Positions 55,379 through 64,000 of a stretch of 64,000 nt of DNA are shown here, piece by piece (positions within the stretch are counted from its first letter, which is position 1; each line of letters opens with the position of its first letter). The stretch spans positions 124,001-188,000 of the forward strand of contig NZ_WIAO01000004.1 in the NCBI RefSeq assembly GCF_009451885.1, in the 5' to 3' direction. The stretch is from Glycomyces albidus (GTDB lineage Bacteria; Actinomycetota; Actinomycetes; Mycobacteriales; Micromonosporaceae). Below the pieces are notes generated by a model. It worked only from the letters and a program-made list of their open reading frames with translations, did no database searches and had not been told where the DNA came from. Both the position numbers and the translations under genes were made by a program.

Positions 55379-55696
55379 ATGGACGCGGACGGCATTCACG
55401 GACAGCTCGACACCCTCATCCTCGCCACCCTCAAACGCGGCGAGGCCCACGGCTACGCGATCATCGCGGCCCTGCGCGAGCACAGCGGCGAACGCCTCGA
55501 CCTGCCGAGCGGCACGGTCTACCCCGCGCTGCGGCGGCTCGAGCGCACCGGCGCCATCAGCGGCACCTGGACCCAGTCCTCGGGGCGCCGCCGGCGGGTC
55601 TACTCGCTCACCGAGGACGGGCTGAAGGCACTGGAGAAGGGCGTCGCGGACTGGAGGTCCCTGCGCGAGGTCATGACGGCGGTCCTCGGGGCATGA
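55379..55696 (+). CDS. PadR-family transcriptional regulator
   Basis: The 105-residue protein is a minimal PadR winged HTH: GQLDTLILATLKRGEAHGYA, LDLPSGTVYPALRRLERTGA and GRRRRVYSLTEDGLKALEKG. The start is ATG 55379. An upstream in-frame start would add 7 residues. It overlaps the HAAS gene by 4 nt. Multiple palindromes upstream predict autorepression and control of the divergent membrane gene. Confidence 0.92.
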   Translation: MDADGIHGQLDTLILATLKRGEAHGYAIIAALREHSGERLDLPSGTVYPALRRLERTGAISGTWTQSSGRRRRVYSLTEDGLKALEKGVADWRSLREVMTAVLGA

Positions 55697-56304
55697 GCGA
55701 CTACCTCGAAGCGGTCGCCGCGCCCCTGCGCGGCCCGAGGCGCGTCCGCGAGGACATGCTCGCCGAGATCGGCGACGGCTTCGACGAGGCCGTCGCCGAG
55801 CGCGTCGCCGCCGGCATGAGCCGCGAAGCGGCGCTCGACGAGGCCGCCGCCGAATTCGGCGAACCGCGGACCGTCGCGGCCGAAGTCCAGCGCGAACTCG
55901 AGGCGTCGCAGGCCCGCCGCACCGCGTGGACGCTCCTGATCGCCCTGCCGGCCATGACGGTCATGTGGGACCTGTTCAGCGGCGACGGCGACCCCGGGCT
56001 CGCGGTCACCCTGCTAGCGAGGGTCATCGACGCCGCGACCGCGGTCGCCTTCGGCGCGGCCGCCCTCGTCCTCACCGGCCACCTCGAACGCCGGGCCGCC
56101 TACGTCTGCGGCCTCCTCGGACTCGTGCAGATCGCCGTGGCCCTCGGATGCTCCGCCGTCATCGCCCTCGTCGCCGACGACGAGGGGCCGGCCGGCGCCT
56201 GGGTCGTGCTCGCACTCGCCTCGGCGGTGGGCACGGCCCTGGTGTGCACGGCGTCCGCGCGGGCGCTCGTCGTCGCCCGCGCGTCGCGACCCCGCCCTCG
56301 CTGA
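55693..56304 (+). CDS. HAAS-domain membrane protein (PadR partner)
   Basis: Residues 1-70 form a HAAS/permease-prefix helical domain (YLEAVAAPLRGPRRVREDML, DEAAAEFGEPRTVAAEVQRE). It is followed by about four membrane helices (TAWTLLIALPAMTVMWDLF, ATAVAFGAAALVLTGHL, GLLGLVQIAVALGCSAVIAL, VVLALASAVGTALVCTASA). HAAS proteins coupled to PadR genes are thought to pass membrane signals to the regulator. It is translationally coupled to padR by ATGA. Confidence 0.88.
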   Translation: MSDYLEAVAAPLRGPRRVREDMLAEIGDGFDEAVAERVAAGMSREAALDEAAAEFGEPRTVAAEVQRELEASQARRTAWTLLIALPAMTVMWDLFSGDGDPGLAVTLLARVIDAATAVAFGAAALVLTGHLERRAAYVCGLLGLVQIAVALGCSAVIALVADDEGPAGAWVVLALASAVGTALVCTASARALVVARASRPRPR

Positions 56305-56481
56305 ACCCCGATCCCGGAGCGACCGCACTCCTGGAAACCCTGTTCCTCGAAGCCCCGCTCCTAGAAACCCCGCCGCGGCGGACAACGCTTCCGGCCCGGA
56401 CCGCGTATTGAGCGTGCCGGGTCGAGCCCCATCCACCATGCGGCGAGGCCGGGCCCCTACCCGTCATCTGAAAGAGGCCCA

Positions 56482-56997
56482 GTGAAGACCGAGGAGCAGC
56501 AGCAAGAGGCCGAGTTCCGTTCCTTCGCGACAGCCCAGCGCGACAGCCTGCGGCGGTACGCCTACCTGCTGTGCGGGGACTGGTACGAGGCCGACGACAT
56601 CGTGCAGAAGGCGTTGACGAAGATGTTCGCCGCGTGGAAGCGGGTCGAGCCGGGAGGCGCGCCCGCGTACGTGCGCCGCATCGTCACCAACGTGTACTTC
56701 TCCCACCGCCGCCTGTCGTGGGTGCGCCGCGAGCGCGCCAGCGACGAGCTGCCGGTGCGGCGCCTCGACCGCCCGCAGGAAGCGGTCGACGTGCGGCTCG
56801 AACTCATCGCCGCGCTGGACCGGCTGCCGCCGAGGCAGCGGGCGACGCTCGTTCTGCGGTTCTGGGAGCAACTGTCCGTTGACGAGACCGCCGCGGCCAT
56901 GGGCTGCTCGACGGGAACCGTGAAGAGCCAGTGCGCCAAGGGAATCGCCAAGATGCGCGAACTCCTCACCGATTCCGTCGTCCCTGCCCGGGCGTAG
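56482..56997 (+). CDS. SigE-family ECF RNA polymerase sigma factor
   Basis: The 171-residue ECF sigma factor has region 2 (LRRYAYLLCGDWYEADDIVQ, KALTKMFAAWKRV) and region 4 (LDRLPPRQRATLVLRFWEQL, SVDETAAAMGCSTGTVKSQC). It resembles the Streptomyces SigE-family group. The start is GTG 56482 after AAAGAGG. The adjacent membrane protein begins 20 nt downstream and is its likely partner. Confidence 0.92.
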   Translation: MKTEEQQQEAEFRSFATAQRDSLRRYAYLLCGDWYEADDIVQKALTKMFAAWKRVEPGGAPAYVRRIVTNVYFSHRRLSWVRRERASDELPVRRLDRPQEAVDVRLELIAALDRLPPRQRATLVLRFWEQLSVDETAAAMGCSTGTVKSQCAKGIAKMRELLTDSVVPARA

Positions 56998-57017
56998 CGG
57001 AAGAAAGCGAAGTCACC

Positions 57018-58601
57018 ATGAATCTGCAAGACGACCCCGGAACGGTGTTCCGGGAGATCATGCCCGACACGACGCCGCCGCCCGCGGCGTTCGACCTCGA
57101 CCGGATCATCAGCGACGGCTACAAGGCCCGCCGCCGCCACCGCGCCGTCCTCGGCGGCGCCTCCGCGACCAGTGTCGCGGCCATCGTCGGAGTGCTCGTC
57201 TTCTCGGTCGCGGGCCTGCCGGGGGGCGGCTCCGACGAAGCGGAGGACCACGACGTCCCCGCGGCCACCGAGGACTTCGACTACGCCAACGCCGGCTACC
57301 CGTTGCCCGGGCCCGACGGCTACGGCGACCCGGCCGTGGCCGAGGCGCTGACCGAGGCCGGCAGGGCCGCGTTCGGCGACCTGCTCATCGCGACCGGCCT
57401 GTTCGAGGCGTCCGACTTCGTGACGGTCGTGAACGACCCGACCGAGGAGGAGATCCAGCAGTTCGCCGAGGAGTTCGGCCTCTCCTACGAGCAGGCCGAA
57501 GCGGAGCTCACCGTCGTCGAGGACGACGGCCTGTTCGTGTTCACCGGCGAGATGACGCCCGGGAACTACGGCCAGGTCCAGCTCCTCGGGTACGAGGCGC
57601 TCGCGTTCGCCGGTGGCGGCGCGGACGGCGACGACCCCGGCCGCCTGCTGCTCGAGGTCGAGACCCTGCTGCCGGGAGGCTGGACCGCCGAACCGGGCCC
57701 GACCTCGCAGCAGTACTTCCCGCAGCACCTCATCGACGACGCGGAGTCGGACTTCACGACCACCGAGCTCGACGACGGCCGGGTCCTCTACACCGCGGAC
57801 CGCGAGTGCGAACTGGCGCTCGCCGTGGTCTACCCGAACGGCTCGGCGCTCAGGGCGACCTGGGAGGCCCTCTGCGGCCCCGAGGGCGAAGAGGTCCCGG
57901 TGGACCCCGAGGCGCTCGAGGCGGCGGTCCTCGCCATGCCCCAGATCGACTACGACACGACGAACCTGCACGAGATCGACCCGATCGAGGTCCCGACCGG
58001 CTGGCTCGCCGGCGACGCGGGCTGGTGGACCTGGGCCGAGGATTCCGCGCAGGTCACGCGGAACGACGTCCAGACCGCCCTCGACGAGCTCGCGCCCGGC
58101 GGCGAGGTCTACGAGCCGTCGGCGAGCCCGACGCCGGACGCCTACTGGGACGAGGACACGGTGGCGCTGCGCCAGTACGTGATGACCGGCTCGCTGCCCT
58201 ACGAGTCGGTCCTGGACACGACCGTCGGCGACGTGCCGTTCGACCTGACGTACACGCTCCCCGGCGGCTGGCTGCCCGGCTTCAGCGACGCCGACGCGAA
58301 CGGCCCGTACCTCTCCGACTGCAACCGCTACTTCACGTGCATCGAATCCGAGGTGAACGGCCGGACCGCCTTCATCGCCGAGAAGCGGCTCACGCACGAG
58401 GCGGACGGGAGCGGCGCCGCGGGCTGGTTCGAGGGCGAGTACGAGGTCACGGTCGTCGACCCCGACGGCTGGGCGGTCTCGGTCTGGATGCAGTTCGGGA
58501 ACGAGGACTTCGCGCTCTCGGCCGAGGCGCTGGCGGCGATCGTCGCGCAGCTGCCGGCGCCGACGTACGACCGCGACATGGAGCCCGTCGTCCCGGAGTG
58601 A
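57018..58601 (+). CDS. Membrane-anchored partner of the SigE-family sigma factor
   Basis: The 527-residue protein has a short cytoplasmic N-terminus (residues 1-42), one transmembrane helix at about 43-66 (GGASATSVAAIVGVLVFSVA) and a large acidic extracellular part with repeated PTGW/PGGW motifs. No HxxxCxxC zinc motif is seen, so it is not a ZAS anti-sigma factor. The arrangement, 20 nt after the sigma gene, suggests a sensor or anti-sigma role. The extracellular domain may detect a cell-envelope signal. No enzyme motif found. Confidence 0.75.
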   Translation: MNLQDDPGTVFREIMPDTTPPPAAFDLDRIISDGYKARRRHRAVLGGASATSVAAIVGVLVFSVAGLPGGGSDEAEDHDVPAATEDFDYANAGYPLPGPDGYGDPAVAEALTEAGRAAFGDLLIATGLFEASDFVTVVNDPTEEEIQQFAEEFGLSYEQAEAELTVVEDDGLFVFTGEMTPGNYGQVQLLGYEALAFAGGGADGDDPGRLLLEVETLLPGGWTAEPGPTSQQYFPQHLIDDAESDFTTTELDDGRVLYTADRECELALAVVYPNGSALRATWEALCGPEGEEVPVDPEALEAAVLAMPQIDYDTTNLHEIDPIEVPTGWLAGDAGWWTWAEDSAQVTRNDVQTALDELAPGGEVYEPSASPTPDAYWDEDTVALRQYVMTGSLPYESVLDTTVGDVPFDLTYTLPGGWLPGFSDADANGPYLSDCNRYFTCIESEVNGRTAFIAEKRLTHEADGSGAAGWFEGEYEVTVVDPDGWAVSVWMQFGNEDFALSAEALAAIVAQLPAPTYDRDMEPVVPE

Positions 58602-58630
58602 CCCGCGGCGTCCGTTCGCGCCCATGAGAG

Positions 58631-58662
58631 TGCGGGCCCGGCTCGAATGAGCCGGGCCCGCA
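58631..58662. terminator. Bidirectional terminator between the sigma partner and ectD
   Basis: A perfect 14-bp stem (TGCGGGCCCGGCTC) with loop GAAT lies between convergent stops at 58601 and 58696. Confidence 0.85.
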
Positions 58663-58695
58663 CCGCGTCCCGCCCCCGGGACCGGAATGGTCGGA

Positions 58696-59583
58696 TCAGG
58701 TCAGGATCTGCCAGTCGCGCGAGCCGAGGTACTCCGGCCGGGGCTTCTCGGCCGCGAACGGCTCGACCAGCGAGTTCTCGATCGAGTTGAAGACGATGAA
58801 CAGGTTCGACCTCGGGAACGGCGTGATGTTCCCGTTCGAGCCGTGCATGCAGTTCGAGTCGAACCACACGGCCGACCCGGCCGGGCCGGTGAACTGGTGG
58901 ATGCCGTGCTTCTCGGCGAGGAGCCGCAGCGAGCCGTGGTCGGGCGTGCCGGCCTCCTGCCGCACCAGCGACGAACGGTGGTTGTCCGCGGGGGTCTCGC
59001 CGACGCACGACACGAACGTCTGGTGCGAGCCCGGCATGATCATCAGCGAGCCGTTGAAGTGGTAGTTCTCGGTCATCGCCAGCGAGAGGCTGACCGCCCG
59101 CATGCGCGGCATGCCGTCCTCGGCGTGCCAGGTCTCGAAGTCCGAGTGCCATTCGAACGGCGCGCCGCCGAAGCCGGGCTTGTAGTTGATCCGGCTCTGG
59201 TGGACGTACACCTCGGAGCCGAGGATCTGGCGGGCGACCCCGGCGATGCGGTCGTCGCGGATCAGCGCGGCGAAGAACGGGGAGAGCTTGTGGACGTCGA
59301 AGACCGAGCGGACTTCGTCGGTCGTGCGCTCCCGCACGACCCGCTCGTCCCCGATGAGGGACGGGTCGCGGAGGAGCCGCTGGACCTCGTTCTGGGCCGC
59401 CGCGAGTTCGGCGGGTTCGAGGAGCGCCTGGACGGGCGTGAACCCGTCCGCCTGGTGCACGTCCAGGTGCGCCTGCGTGAGGGGGCCGTCGGCGGGCCCG
59501 CCCCAGACGGCGGGGTCCTCGGTGCGGTAGATCAGCCGCGGTTCGTCGAACCGCCGGGTCGGGTAGAGGTCGGTGGGCGACAT
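58696..59583 (-). CDS. ectD: Ectoine hydroxylase
   Basis: EctD is an Fe(II)/2-oxoglutarate dioxygenase that hydroxylates ectoine to 5-hydroxyectoine. The HxD iron motif is His146/Asp148 in EWHSDFETWHAEDGMP, with the distal His in NCMHGSNGNITP. QSRINYKPGFGGAPF also fits the family. The length of 295 residues is typical. It is the last gene of ectABCD, 36 nt after ectC. Confidence 0.96.
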   Translation of the reverse strand: MSPTDLYPTRRFDEPRLIYRTEDPAVWGGPADGPLTQAHLDVHQADGFTPVQALLEPAELAAAQNEVQRLLRDPSLIGDERVVRERTTDEVRSVFDVHKLSPFFAALIRDDRIAGVARQILGSEVYVHQSRINYKPGFGGAPFEWHSDFETWHAEDGMPRMRAVSLSLAMTENYHFNGSLMIMPGSHQTFVSCVGETPADNHRSSLVRQEAGTPDHGSLRLLAEKHGIHQFTGPAGSAVWFDSNCMHGSNGNITPFPRSNLFIVFNSIENSLVEPFAAEKPRPEYLGSRDWQILT

Positions 59584-59619
59584 GGTCGTTCGTTCCTCTC
59601 TGCGCCGCGAGGGGCGGTT

Positions 59620-60033
59620 CTAGTCGGCTTCGGTGATCAAGGGGTAGACGCCGTCCGCGTCGTGGACCTCCCGGCCGGTGACCGGCGGGTTGAACACGCA
59701 CACGCAGCGCAGGTCGCTCTCGACGTCGAGCGTGTGCCGCTCGTGCCCGTCGAGGAGGTACATGCTCCCGGGCGAGAGCGCGTGGACCTCGCCGGTCTCG
59801 AGGTCGCGGAGCTTCGCGGACCCTTCGATGACGTAGACGGCCTCCACGTGGTTGGCGTAGTGCATCGTCGTGGAGGTGCCCGCGTAGAGGACCGTGTCGT
59901 GGAGCGAGAACCCGGCGCCGTCCCGGGCGAGCAGGAGCCGCCGCGAGCGCCAGGTGCCGGCGGCCCGGTCGCGGTCGCCGCCTTCGACGTCGGCGTCGGT
60001 GCCGACGAGGTCGTCGAGCCTTCTGACGATCAT
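59620..60033 (-). CDS. ectC: L-ectoine synthase
   Basis: EctC is a small cupin enzyme that cyclises N-acetyl-diaminobutyrate to ectoine. [20 protein letters not shown] opens the protein and the cupin core [35 protein letters not shown] and [20 protein letters not shown] is complete. The length is 137 residues. ATG 60033 overlaps the ectB stop. Confidence 0.96.
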   Translation of the reverse strand: MIVRRLDDLVGTDADVEGGDRDRAAGTWRSRRLLLARDGAGFSLHDTVLYAGTSTTMHYANHVEAVYVIEGSAKLRDLETGEVHALSPGSMYLLDGHERHTLDVESDLRCVCVFNPPVTGREVHDADGVYPLITEAD

Positions 60034-61304
60034 GCGGCCACCCCCGCCTCGGCTTCTTTGGCGACCGTGGCGACGGCCTCGCGCACGATGCCGATGCCCT
60101 CCTCGAAGTCGTCCCTCGTGGTCGTGAGCGGCGGAAGGAGCTTGACGACCTCGTCCGCGGCGCCGGAGGTCTCCATGAGCAGGCCGTTCGCGAACGCCTC
60201 CTGGCAGACCTGCCCGGCGTGCGCGGGGTCGTCGAAGACCAGGCCGCGGGCGAGTCCCCGGCCGCGGGTGTCGATGCCCAGCTCGGGGTGGGCCGCGGCG
60301 ATGCCGCGCAGCTCCCCGTCGAGCCAGTCGGCGCGGTCGTCGACGGACGCGGTGAGGTCGTCGTCGCGCCAGAACGTCTCGAGCGCGGCGGTGGCGGTGA
60401 CGAACGCGGGCGCGAACCCGCGGAACGTGCCGTTGTGCTCGCCGGGCTCCCACACGTCCAGGTGCGGTTTCATGAGCGTGAGCGCGAACGGCAGTCCCAT
60501 GCCGGACAAGGACTTCGAGAGCGTGACGATGTCCGGGCGGATGCCGGCGCGCTCGAAGGAGAAGAAGGGCCCGGTGCGCCCGCAGCCCATCTGGATGTCG
60601 TCGACGATGAACAGCAGCCCGTGCTCGCGGCAGACCGCTTCGAGGCCGCGGAGCCATTCGGCGGAGGCGACGTTGATGCCGCCTTCGCCCTGGACGGTCT
60701 CCACGATGACCGCGGCGGGCCGGTCGAGTCCGGAGCCGGGGTCTTCGAGGAGGCTGCGCAGCCACAGGAAGTCGGGCGTGCGGCCGTCCATGTAGTTGTC
60801 GAAGGGCATGGTCGCGGCGTTGTTGAGCGGGACGCCGGCGCCGCCGCGCTTCATGGAGTTCCCGGTGACGGCGAGGGCCCCGAGGGTCATGCCGTGGAAG
60901 CCGTTCGTGAAGGACACGACGGTCTCGCGGCCGGTGTACTTGCGGGCGAGTTTGAGCGCGGCCTCGACGGCGTTGTTCCCGGCCGGCCCGGGGAACTGGA
61001 CCTTGTAGTCGAGGTTCCGCGGCGCGAGCACCAGGTCGCGGAACGACTCCAGGAAGCGGCGCTTGGCCGCGGAGTACGTGTCGAGGGTGTGGACGACGTT
61101 GTCCTCGGAGAGGTAGGCGAGCAGCGCCTCCTTGAGCGCGGGGTGGTTGTGCCCGTAGTTGAGCGACCCCGCGCCGGCAAAGAAGTCCACATAGGATCTT
61201 CCTTGCTCGTCGGTGATGCGGCTGCCCTTGGCGGTGGTGAACACCGTGGGCCAGTTGCGGCAGTAGGAGCGGACTTGTGATTCGACCTGTTCGAAAATCT
61301 GCAT
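60030..61304 (-). CDS. ectB: Diaminobutyrate--2-oxoglutarate transaminase
   Basis: EctB is a PLP enzyme that forms L-2,4-diaminobutyrate from aspartate semialdehyde. [55 protein letters not shown] and the Lys-containing [20 protein letters not shown] are present. The start is ATG 61304 ([17 protein letters not shown]), giving 424 residues. An upstream ATG at 61370 would add 22 unlike residues. Confidence 0.95.
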   Translation of the reverse strand: MQIFEQVESQVRSYCRNWPTVFTTAKGSRITDEQGRSYVDFFAGAGSLNYGHNHPALKEALLAYLSEDNVVHTLDTYSAAKRRFLESFRDLVLAPRNLDYKVQFPGPAGNNAVEAALKLARKYTGRETVVSFTNGFHGMTLGALAVTGNSMKRGGAGVPLNNAATMPFDNYMDGRTPDFLWLRSLLEDPGSGLDRPAAVIVETVQGEGGINVASAEWLRGLEAVCREHGLLFIVDDIQMGCGRTGPFFSFERAGIRPDIVTLSKSLSGMGLPFALTLMKPHLDVWEPGEHNGTFRGFAPAFVTATAALETFWRDDDLTASVDDRADWLDGELRGIAAAHPELGIDTRGRGLARGLVFDDPAHAGQVCQEAFANGLLMETSGAADEVVKLLPPLTTTRDDFEEGIGIVREAVATVAKEAEAGVAA

Positions 61305-61343
61305 GAGTCTCTCTGGGTCGGCCTGTTCGGCCGCTCTCCGCTT

Positions 61344-61399
61344 CCCGTCCGCGGGGGCGGACGGGCGCATACCCGGGCCGGCACTGGTCGGTGCCCGGG
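61344..61399 (-). promoter_or_regulatory. Two hairpins in the ectA-ectB gap
   Basis: CCCGTCCGC/GCGGACGGG (9 bp, 61344-61365) and ACCCGGGC/GCCCGGGT (8 bp, 61370-61399) stand side by side in the 106-nt spacer. They may tune ectB relative to ectA or stabilise the mRNA. Confidence 0.5.
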
Positions 61400-61410
61400 T
61401 AGGGCGGGGC

Positions 61411-62115
61411 TCAGTCCGGCGCCGGGCCGCGCGCGTCGCCCTGCTCGAACGGGCGGTGGCGCGGCTCGGAGGACCCGGAGAACGGACGGGGGCCTGCCGC
61501 GGCCCGCTCGGGGAGCGGGCCGGCGGACGCGACGGCCGGGCCCGGGAGCGGCCCGATCCGGTACAGCACTTCAGGTCCGTTGTCGGAGCCGAGCTCGTGC
61601 TCGGAGAACAGCACGTCGCTCGCCATGCCGGTGCCGTTCGCTTCCGCGAACGACCCGAACAGCTGCAGCGACGCTTTATTGCCCGGGGTCACGGTCGCTT
61701 CGACGAAGCGGACCCCTCGAGTGCGCACGGCCCCGGCCAGGTGGCCGAGCATGCGCGATGCCAGTCCGCGGCGGCGGAACTCCGGGCCCACGGCCACCTG
61801 CCACACGAAGAGCGTGTCGGGTGCGGCCGGGCGCCGGTAACCGGTGATGAAGCCCGCCATGCGGTCGCCCGCGCGAGCGACGACGCTGGTGTCCGCGAAG
61901 TCGCGGCACCACAGCAGGTACGCGTACCTGGAGTTGACGTCGAGGCCCCCCGATTCGCGGGCGAGCCGTTCCATGGGTCCGCCGTCCCGAGGGCTCGGTG
62001 AGCCCAGTTCGAACGGCAGGCCGGGATCGAGCGGCCCCGCGAGGGAGCCGCTCGATCCTCTGACCTGGGCGCCGGCCCCTGCCGGGCCGTCGGCGCTTGC
62101 GTCACCGGTTGGCAT
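61411..62115 (-). CDS. ectA: Diaminobutyrate acetyltransferase
   Basis: EctA is a GNAT enzyme that N-acetylates diaminobutyrate. The core has SGGLDVNSRYAYLLWCRDFA, VWQVAVGPEFRRRGLASRML and VTPGNKASLQLFGSFAE. At 234 residues it is longer than usual (~170-190), with a ~50-residue Gly/Ser/Pro-rich N-terminus and a ~40-residue C-terminal tail. The start at ATG 62115 is the first plausible one. No ribosome site is seen, so a later start is possible. It is the first gene of ectABCD. Confidence 0.9.
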   Translation of the reverse strand: MPTGDASADGPAGAGAQVRGSSGSLAGPLDPGLPFELGSPSPRDGGPMERLARESGGLDVNSRYAYLLWCRDFADTSVVARAGDRMAGFITGYRRPAAPDTLFVWQVAVGPEFRRRGLASRMLGHLAGAVRTRGVRFVEATVTPGNKASLQLFGSFAEANGTGMASDVLFSEHELGSDNGPEVLYRIGPLPGPAVASAGPLPERAAAGPRPFSGSSEPRHRPFEQGDARGPAPD

Positions 62116-62126
62116 GGGGACGACCG

Positions 62127-62150
62127 TAACAAAGTTCGCCACGATTGTTA
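62127..62150. promoter_or_regulatory. Inverted repeat at the ectA promoter
   Basis: TAACAA and TTGTTA (6-bp perfect arms) with a 12-nt spacer lie 12-35 bp upstream of the ectA ATG in an AT-rich patch. This is a candidate operator for osmotic control. The regulator is not in the window. Confidence 0.45.
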
Positions 62151-62189
62151 AGGCCAACAGAACGTTATTGTGAAGTTTTCCGCAATGGT

Positions 62190-63140
62190 TCAGAAGTCGC
62201 TGGGCTTCTCCGCGTCATGGCCTTGCGGGTCAAGCCGTTCGAGGCCCGCTCGCTCCGTGATCGCTTGGCGCAGCGCCAGTTCCGGGTCGACTCCGGCGGC
62301 CCTCGCGGCGTTCACGGCGGCGAGCAGGAAGTCGCCGACGTCCTCGGGCGCGAGCTTGACGCCGTCGGGGAGCTCGGGCAGGTCGAGCGGCTCGCCCTGG
62401 TCACTGAAGCGCTCGATCACCTTGGCGGCCAGCGCGAGCGACGGGAGCTGCCGCGAGACGCCGTCGGCCGGGTGGTCCCGGTGCGGCTTCTCGGCGGCCT
62501 TCGCCTCGTTCCAGTGCTCGTACAGGTCGTCGGGGTCGGCGTCGCCCCACACGTGCGGGTGGCGGCGGACGATCTTCTCCACCAGGTCCCCGGCGACGTC
62601 GTCGATGTCGAAGTCCTCGGCGAGCGAGGCGTGCAGCAGCGGCTGGAACAGCAGGTCGCCGAGTTCTTCGCGCAGCTCGTCCGGGTCGCCCCCGGCGATG
62701 GCGTCGAGGACCTCGTAGGACTCCTCGAGCAGGTACGGGCCGAGGGTCCGGTGCGTCTGGGCGCGATGCCACGGGCACCCGTCCTCGGCGTGGAGCCGCG
62801 CGACGGCCTCGACGAGGTCCAGCAGACGCGCGCCGGCCGGATCCCATGAGCCGTAGACGACTTCGAGTTCGATCTCGCCGCCGGCGACGTATTCGGCGAG
62901 GGCTTCGCGGAGCTCCTCGTCGCCGTCGTCGCCGACGATCCAGACCCCGCCCTCCTCGAGGAACTCGGCGGCGTCGTCGACGATCGCGACGTCGATCCCG
63001 GCGCCGCGGATCGCCTCGACGGTGGCCGTCTCGTCGAACGCTGCCACCGCCTCGGCTTCTTGGAGCGCGTCCCACGCCTCGACCGAGAGGAGGCCGGCGG
63101 GGATGCGCGGGGAGGTCAGGAGCCAGGTGACGGTGCTCAA
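62190..63140 (-). CDS. mazG: Nucleoside triphosphate pyrophosphohydrolase MazG
   Basis: MazG hydrolyses (d)NTPs to monophosphates, cleaning damaged nucleotides and tempering ppGpp-linked stress. The catalytic domain has LHAEDGCPWHRAQTHRTLGP, LLEESYEVLDAI, LREELGDLLFQPLLHA and KIVRRHPHVWGD (helical EExxE and ExxD patterns). The N-terminal 120 residues are an acidic MTase-like region typical of actinobacterial MazG. Start TTG 63140 overlaps the upstream gene by 4 nt. It has 316 residues. Confidence 0.92.
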   Translation of the reverse strand: MSTVTWLLTSPRIPAGLLSVEAWDALQEAEAVAAFDETATVEAIRGAGIDVAIVDDAAEFLEEGGVWIVGDDGDEELREALAEYVAGGEIELEVVYGSWDPAGARLLDLVEAVARLHAEDGCPWHRAQTHRTLGPYLLEESYEVLDAIAGGDPDELREELGDLLFQPLLHASLAEDFDIDDVAGDLVEKIVRRHPHVWGDADPDDLYEHWNEAKAAEKPHRDHPADGVSRQLPSLALAAKVIERFSDQGEPLDLPELPDGVKLAPEDVGDFLLAAVNAARAAGVDPELALRQAITERAGLERLDPQGHDAEKPSDF

Positions 63141-63706
63141 CGCTGCGGGACCTCGACGGGGAACACCGAGGGGAGCGGGCTGAGGTCGAATTCGCCGTAG
63201 CGGGGGTTGACGGAGATGTCGTACTCCTCGATGTAGCCGGCGAGGTCGTCGGTGAACCCGGCGAGGAGCTCGAGGTCGCCCTGGGAGTACCCGGCGACGT
63301 TCGCGTCGGTCTCGGCGGCCGCTTGGGCGGCTTCGATCTCGGCGTCGGTCAGCGACCTGGGCTCGGACCGCTCGACGAGCTGCTGGAAGTACTGCTCGGC
63401 CTCGAGCGCGATGGTCTCGAGCTCGTCGGCGCCGCCGGTCTCCGCGGGCTCGAGGCCGACCGCGCGGCCCAGCTCGGAGTACAGCACGTACACGACGACC
63501 TGCTCGCGGTCGGCCGAGTAGTCGTGGATCGCCAGGTCCTCGCCCTGCTCCTCGCGGAAGTCGGCGATGGTCGAGACGTACCCGTCGATCGTCGACTCGG
63601 TCACCCGCTCGTCTCCGACGAACAGCGCGGCCCCCTGCTGGCTCCCGCAGGCCCCCAGCACGAGAAGCCCGACCGCGGCCACGCCCGCCAGTCTCAGTGT
63701 GCGCAC
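63137..63706 (-). CDS. SurA-like lipoprotein
   Basis: The 189-residue protein starts at GTG 63706 (after GGAGATGCT) with a lipoprotein signal peptide, VRTLRLAGVAAVGLLVLGAC, the lipobox Cys being residue 20. The remainder is Glu/Gln-rich and helical (VTESTIDGYVSTIADFREEQ, LTDAEIEAAQAAAETDANVA), like the SurA N-terminal domain proteins found before mazG in actinobacteria. It is probably a surface folding helper, function not proven. The open frame extends 69 codons upstream, but without a signal. Confidence 0.85.
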   Translation of the reverse strand: MRTLRLAGVAAVGLLVLGACGSQQGAALFVGDERVTESTIDGYVSTIADFREEQGEDLAIHDYSADREQVVVYVLYSELGRAVGLEPAETGGADELETIALEAEQYFQQLVERSEPRSLTDAEIEAAQAAAETDANVAGYSQGDLELLAGFTDDLAGYIEEYDISVNPRYGEFDLSPLPSVFPVEVPQR

Positions 63707-63943
63707 AGCATCTCCATTCACAGCACGGCCCTTCAACACATGGCCTTTCTCAGAGCGGCCCTTCCGAAGCAGAGCCGTCACAGCCGCAGGGCGGAGCCCT
63801 CCGCCCGGCCGCCTCTGTGACCTTAGCCTCACGCCCGAACCATCCACAATCCGCCCGCCTTGAACCGCCGCTGCGGGCGTTTCACCCGTCCGAGTGTCGT
63901 TGATCGGACACACGGACCGGTGGACGATCGCTAGAAAGGATGA

Positions 63944-64000
63944 GTGAGCACACCCCCTCGAAGTGCACCGACACGCGCATTCAGGGCCCTCATCGGCGAG
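63944..64000 (+). CDS. Start of an unidentified plus-strand gene (3' cut by window edge)
   Basis: GTG at 63944 follows AGAAAGGA and opens a frame VSTPPRSAPTRAFRALIGE to the window end. The ATG at 63940 is an out-of-phase alternative. Only 19 codons are visible, so no family can be assigned. It is divergent from the SurA-like gene. Confidence 0.4.
   Translation, partial: MSTPPRSAPTRAFRALIGE

Overview
The window is GC-rich chromosomal DNA (well over 65% G+C by eye) from an actinomycete. GTG and TTG starts are common, the HU protein has a long Lys/Ala tail, the ribosomal alpha operon has actinobacterial gene content, an NdgR-type IclR regulator diverges from leuCD, and ectABCD, alditol oxidase and a large secreted YD-repeat/FG-GAP pair are present. 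A Glycomyces- or Streptomyces-like filamentous actinomycete is plausible. The genus is inference.

Layout. (1) 1-5.2 kb: the 3' part of a secreted HNH nuclease with a P domain, cytochrome bd oxidase cydAB behind a near-perfect Rex operator, and an exported glycerophosphodiester phosphodiesterase. (2) 5.2-10.1 kb, all minus: infA-rpmJ-rpsM-rpsK-rpoA-rplQ-truA, with rpsD placed just upstream of infA. (3) 10.3-20.2 kb: ddl-gpsA-plsC (overlapping genes), small genes, a MutT1-like protein with a degenerate phosphatase half, alditol oxidase, HU, leuCD and ndgR. (4) 20.3-21.8 kb: a FitAB/VapBC-type toxin-antitoxin pair and a CHAD protein. (5) 22-35.4 kb: an amino-acid catabolism island. The histidine operon is hutU-M20 amidase-hutF-hutI-hutH. 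Tyrosine/homogentisate genes are hppD, fah with an unknown partner, and hmgA. A leaderless-looking Lrp/AsnC regulator carries an operator over its own start codon. No hutG and no maiA is seen.

(6) 35.4-38.1 kb: a translationally coupled pair, a TROVE-like/vWA protein and an ARPP-2-like protein with a C-terminal helix-turn-helix. (7) 38.1-51.8 kb: a polymorphic toxin locus. It has a 2310-residue YD-repeat protein with a HINT domain and a short C-terminal toxin tip, a following low-GC immunity candidate, and a divergent 1977-residue secreted LamG/FG-GAP protein. (8) 51.8-58.7 kb: a Nudix hydrolase, small genes, tRNA-Gln(CUG), a PadR/HAAS pair with palindromic operators, and a SigE-family sigma factor with a membrane-anchored partner. 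(9) 58.7-64 kb: ectABCD for ectoine and hydroxyectoine, then mazG and a SurA-like lipoprotein.

At least ten perfect or near-perfect hairpins mark gene ends, several of them shared by convergent genes. The most unusual items are the TROVE/ARPP-2 pair, the toxin tip with its immunity gene, the 29-nt repeats copied from the 3' end of rpsD, the HU frame running through its own terminator, and the MutT1-like protein that has lost its phosphatase catalytic residues.
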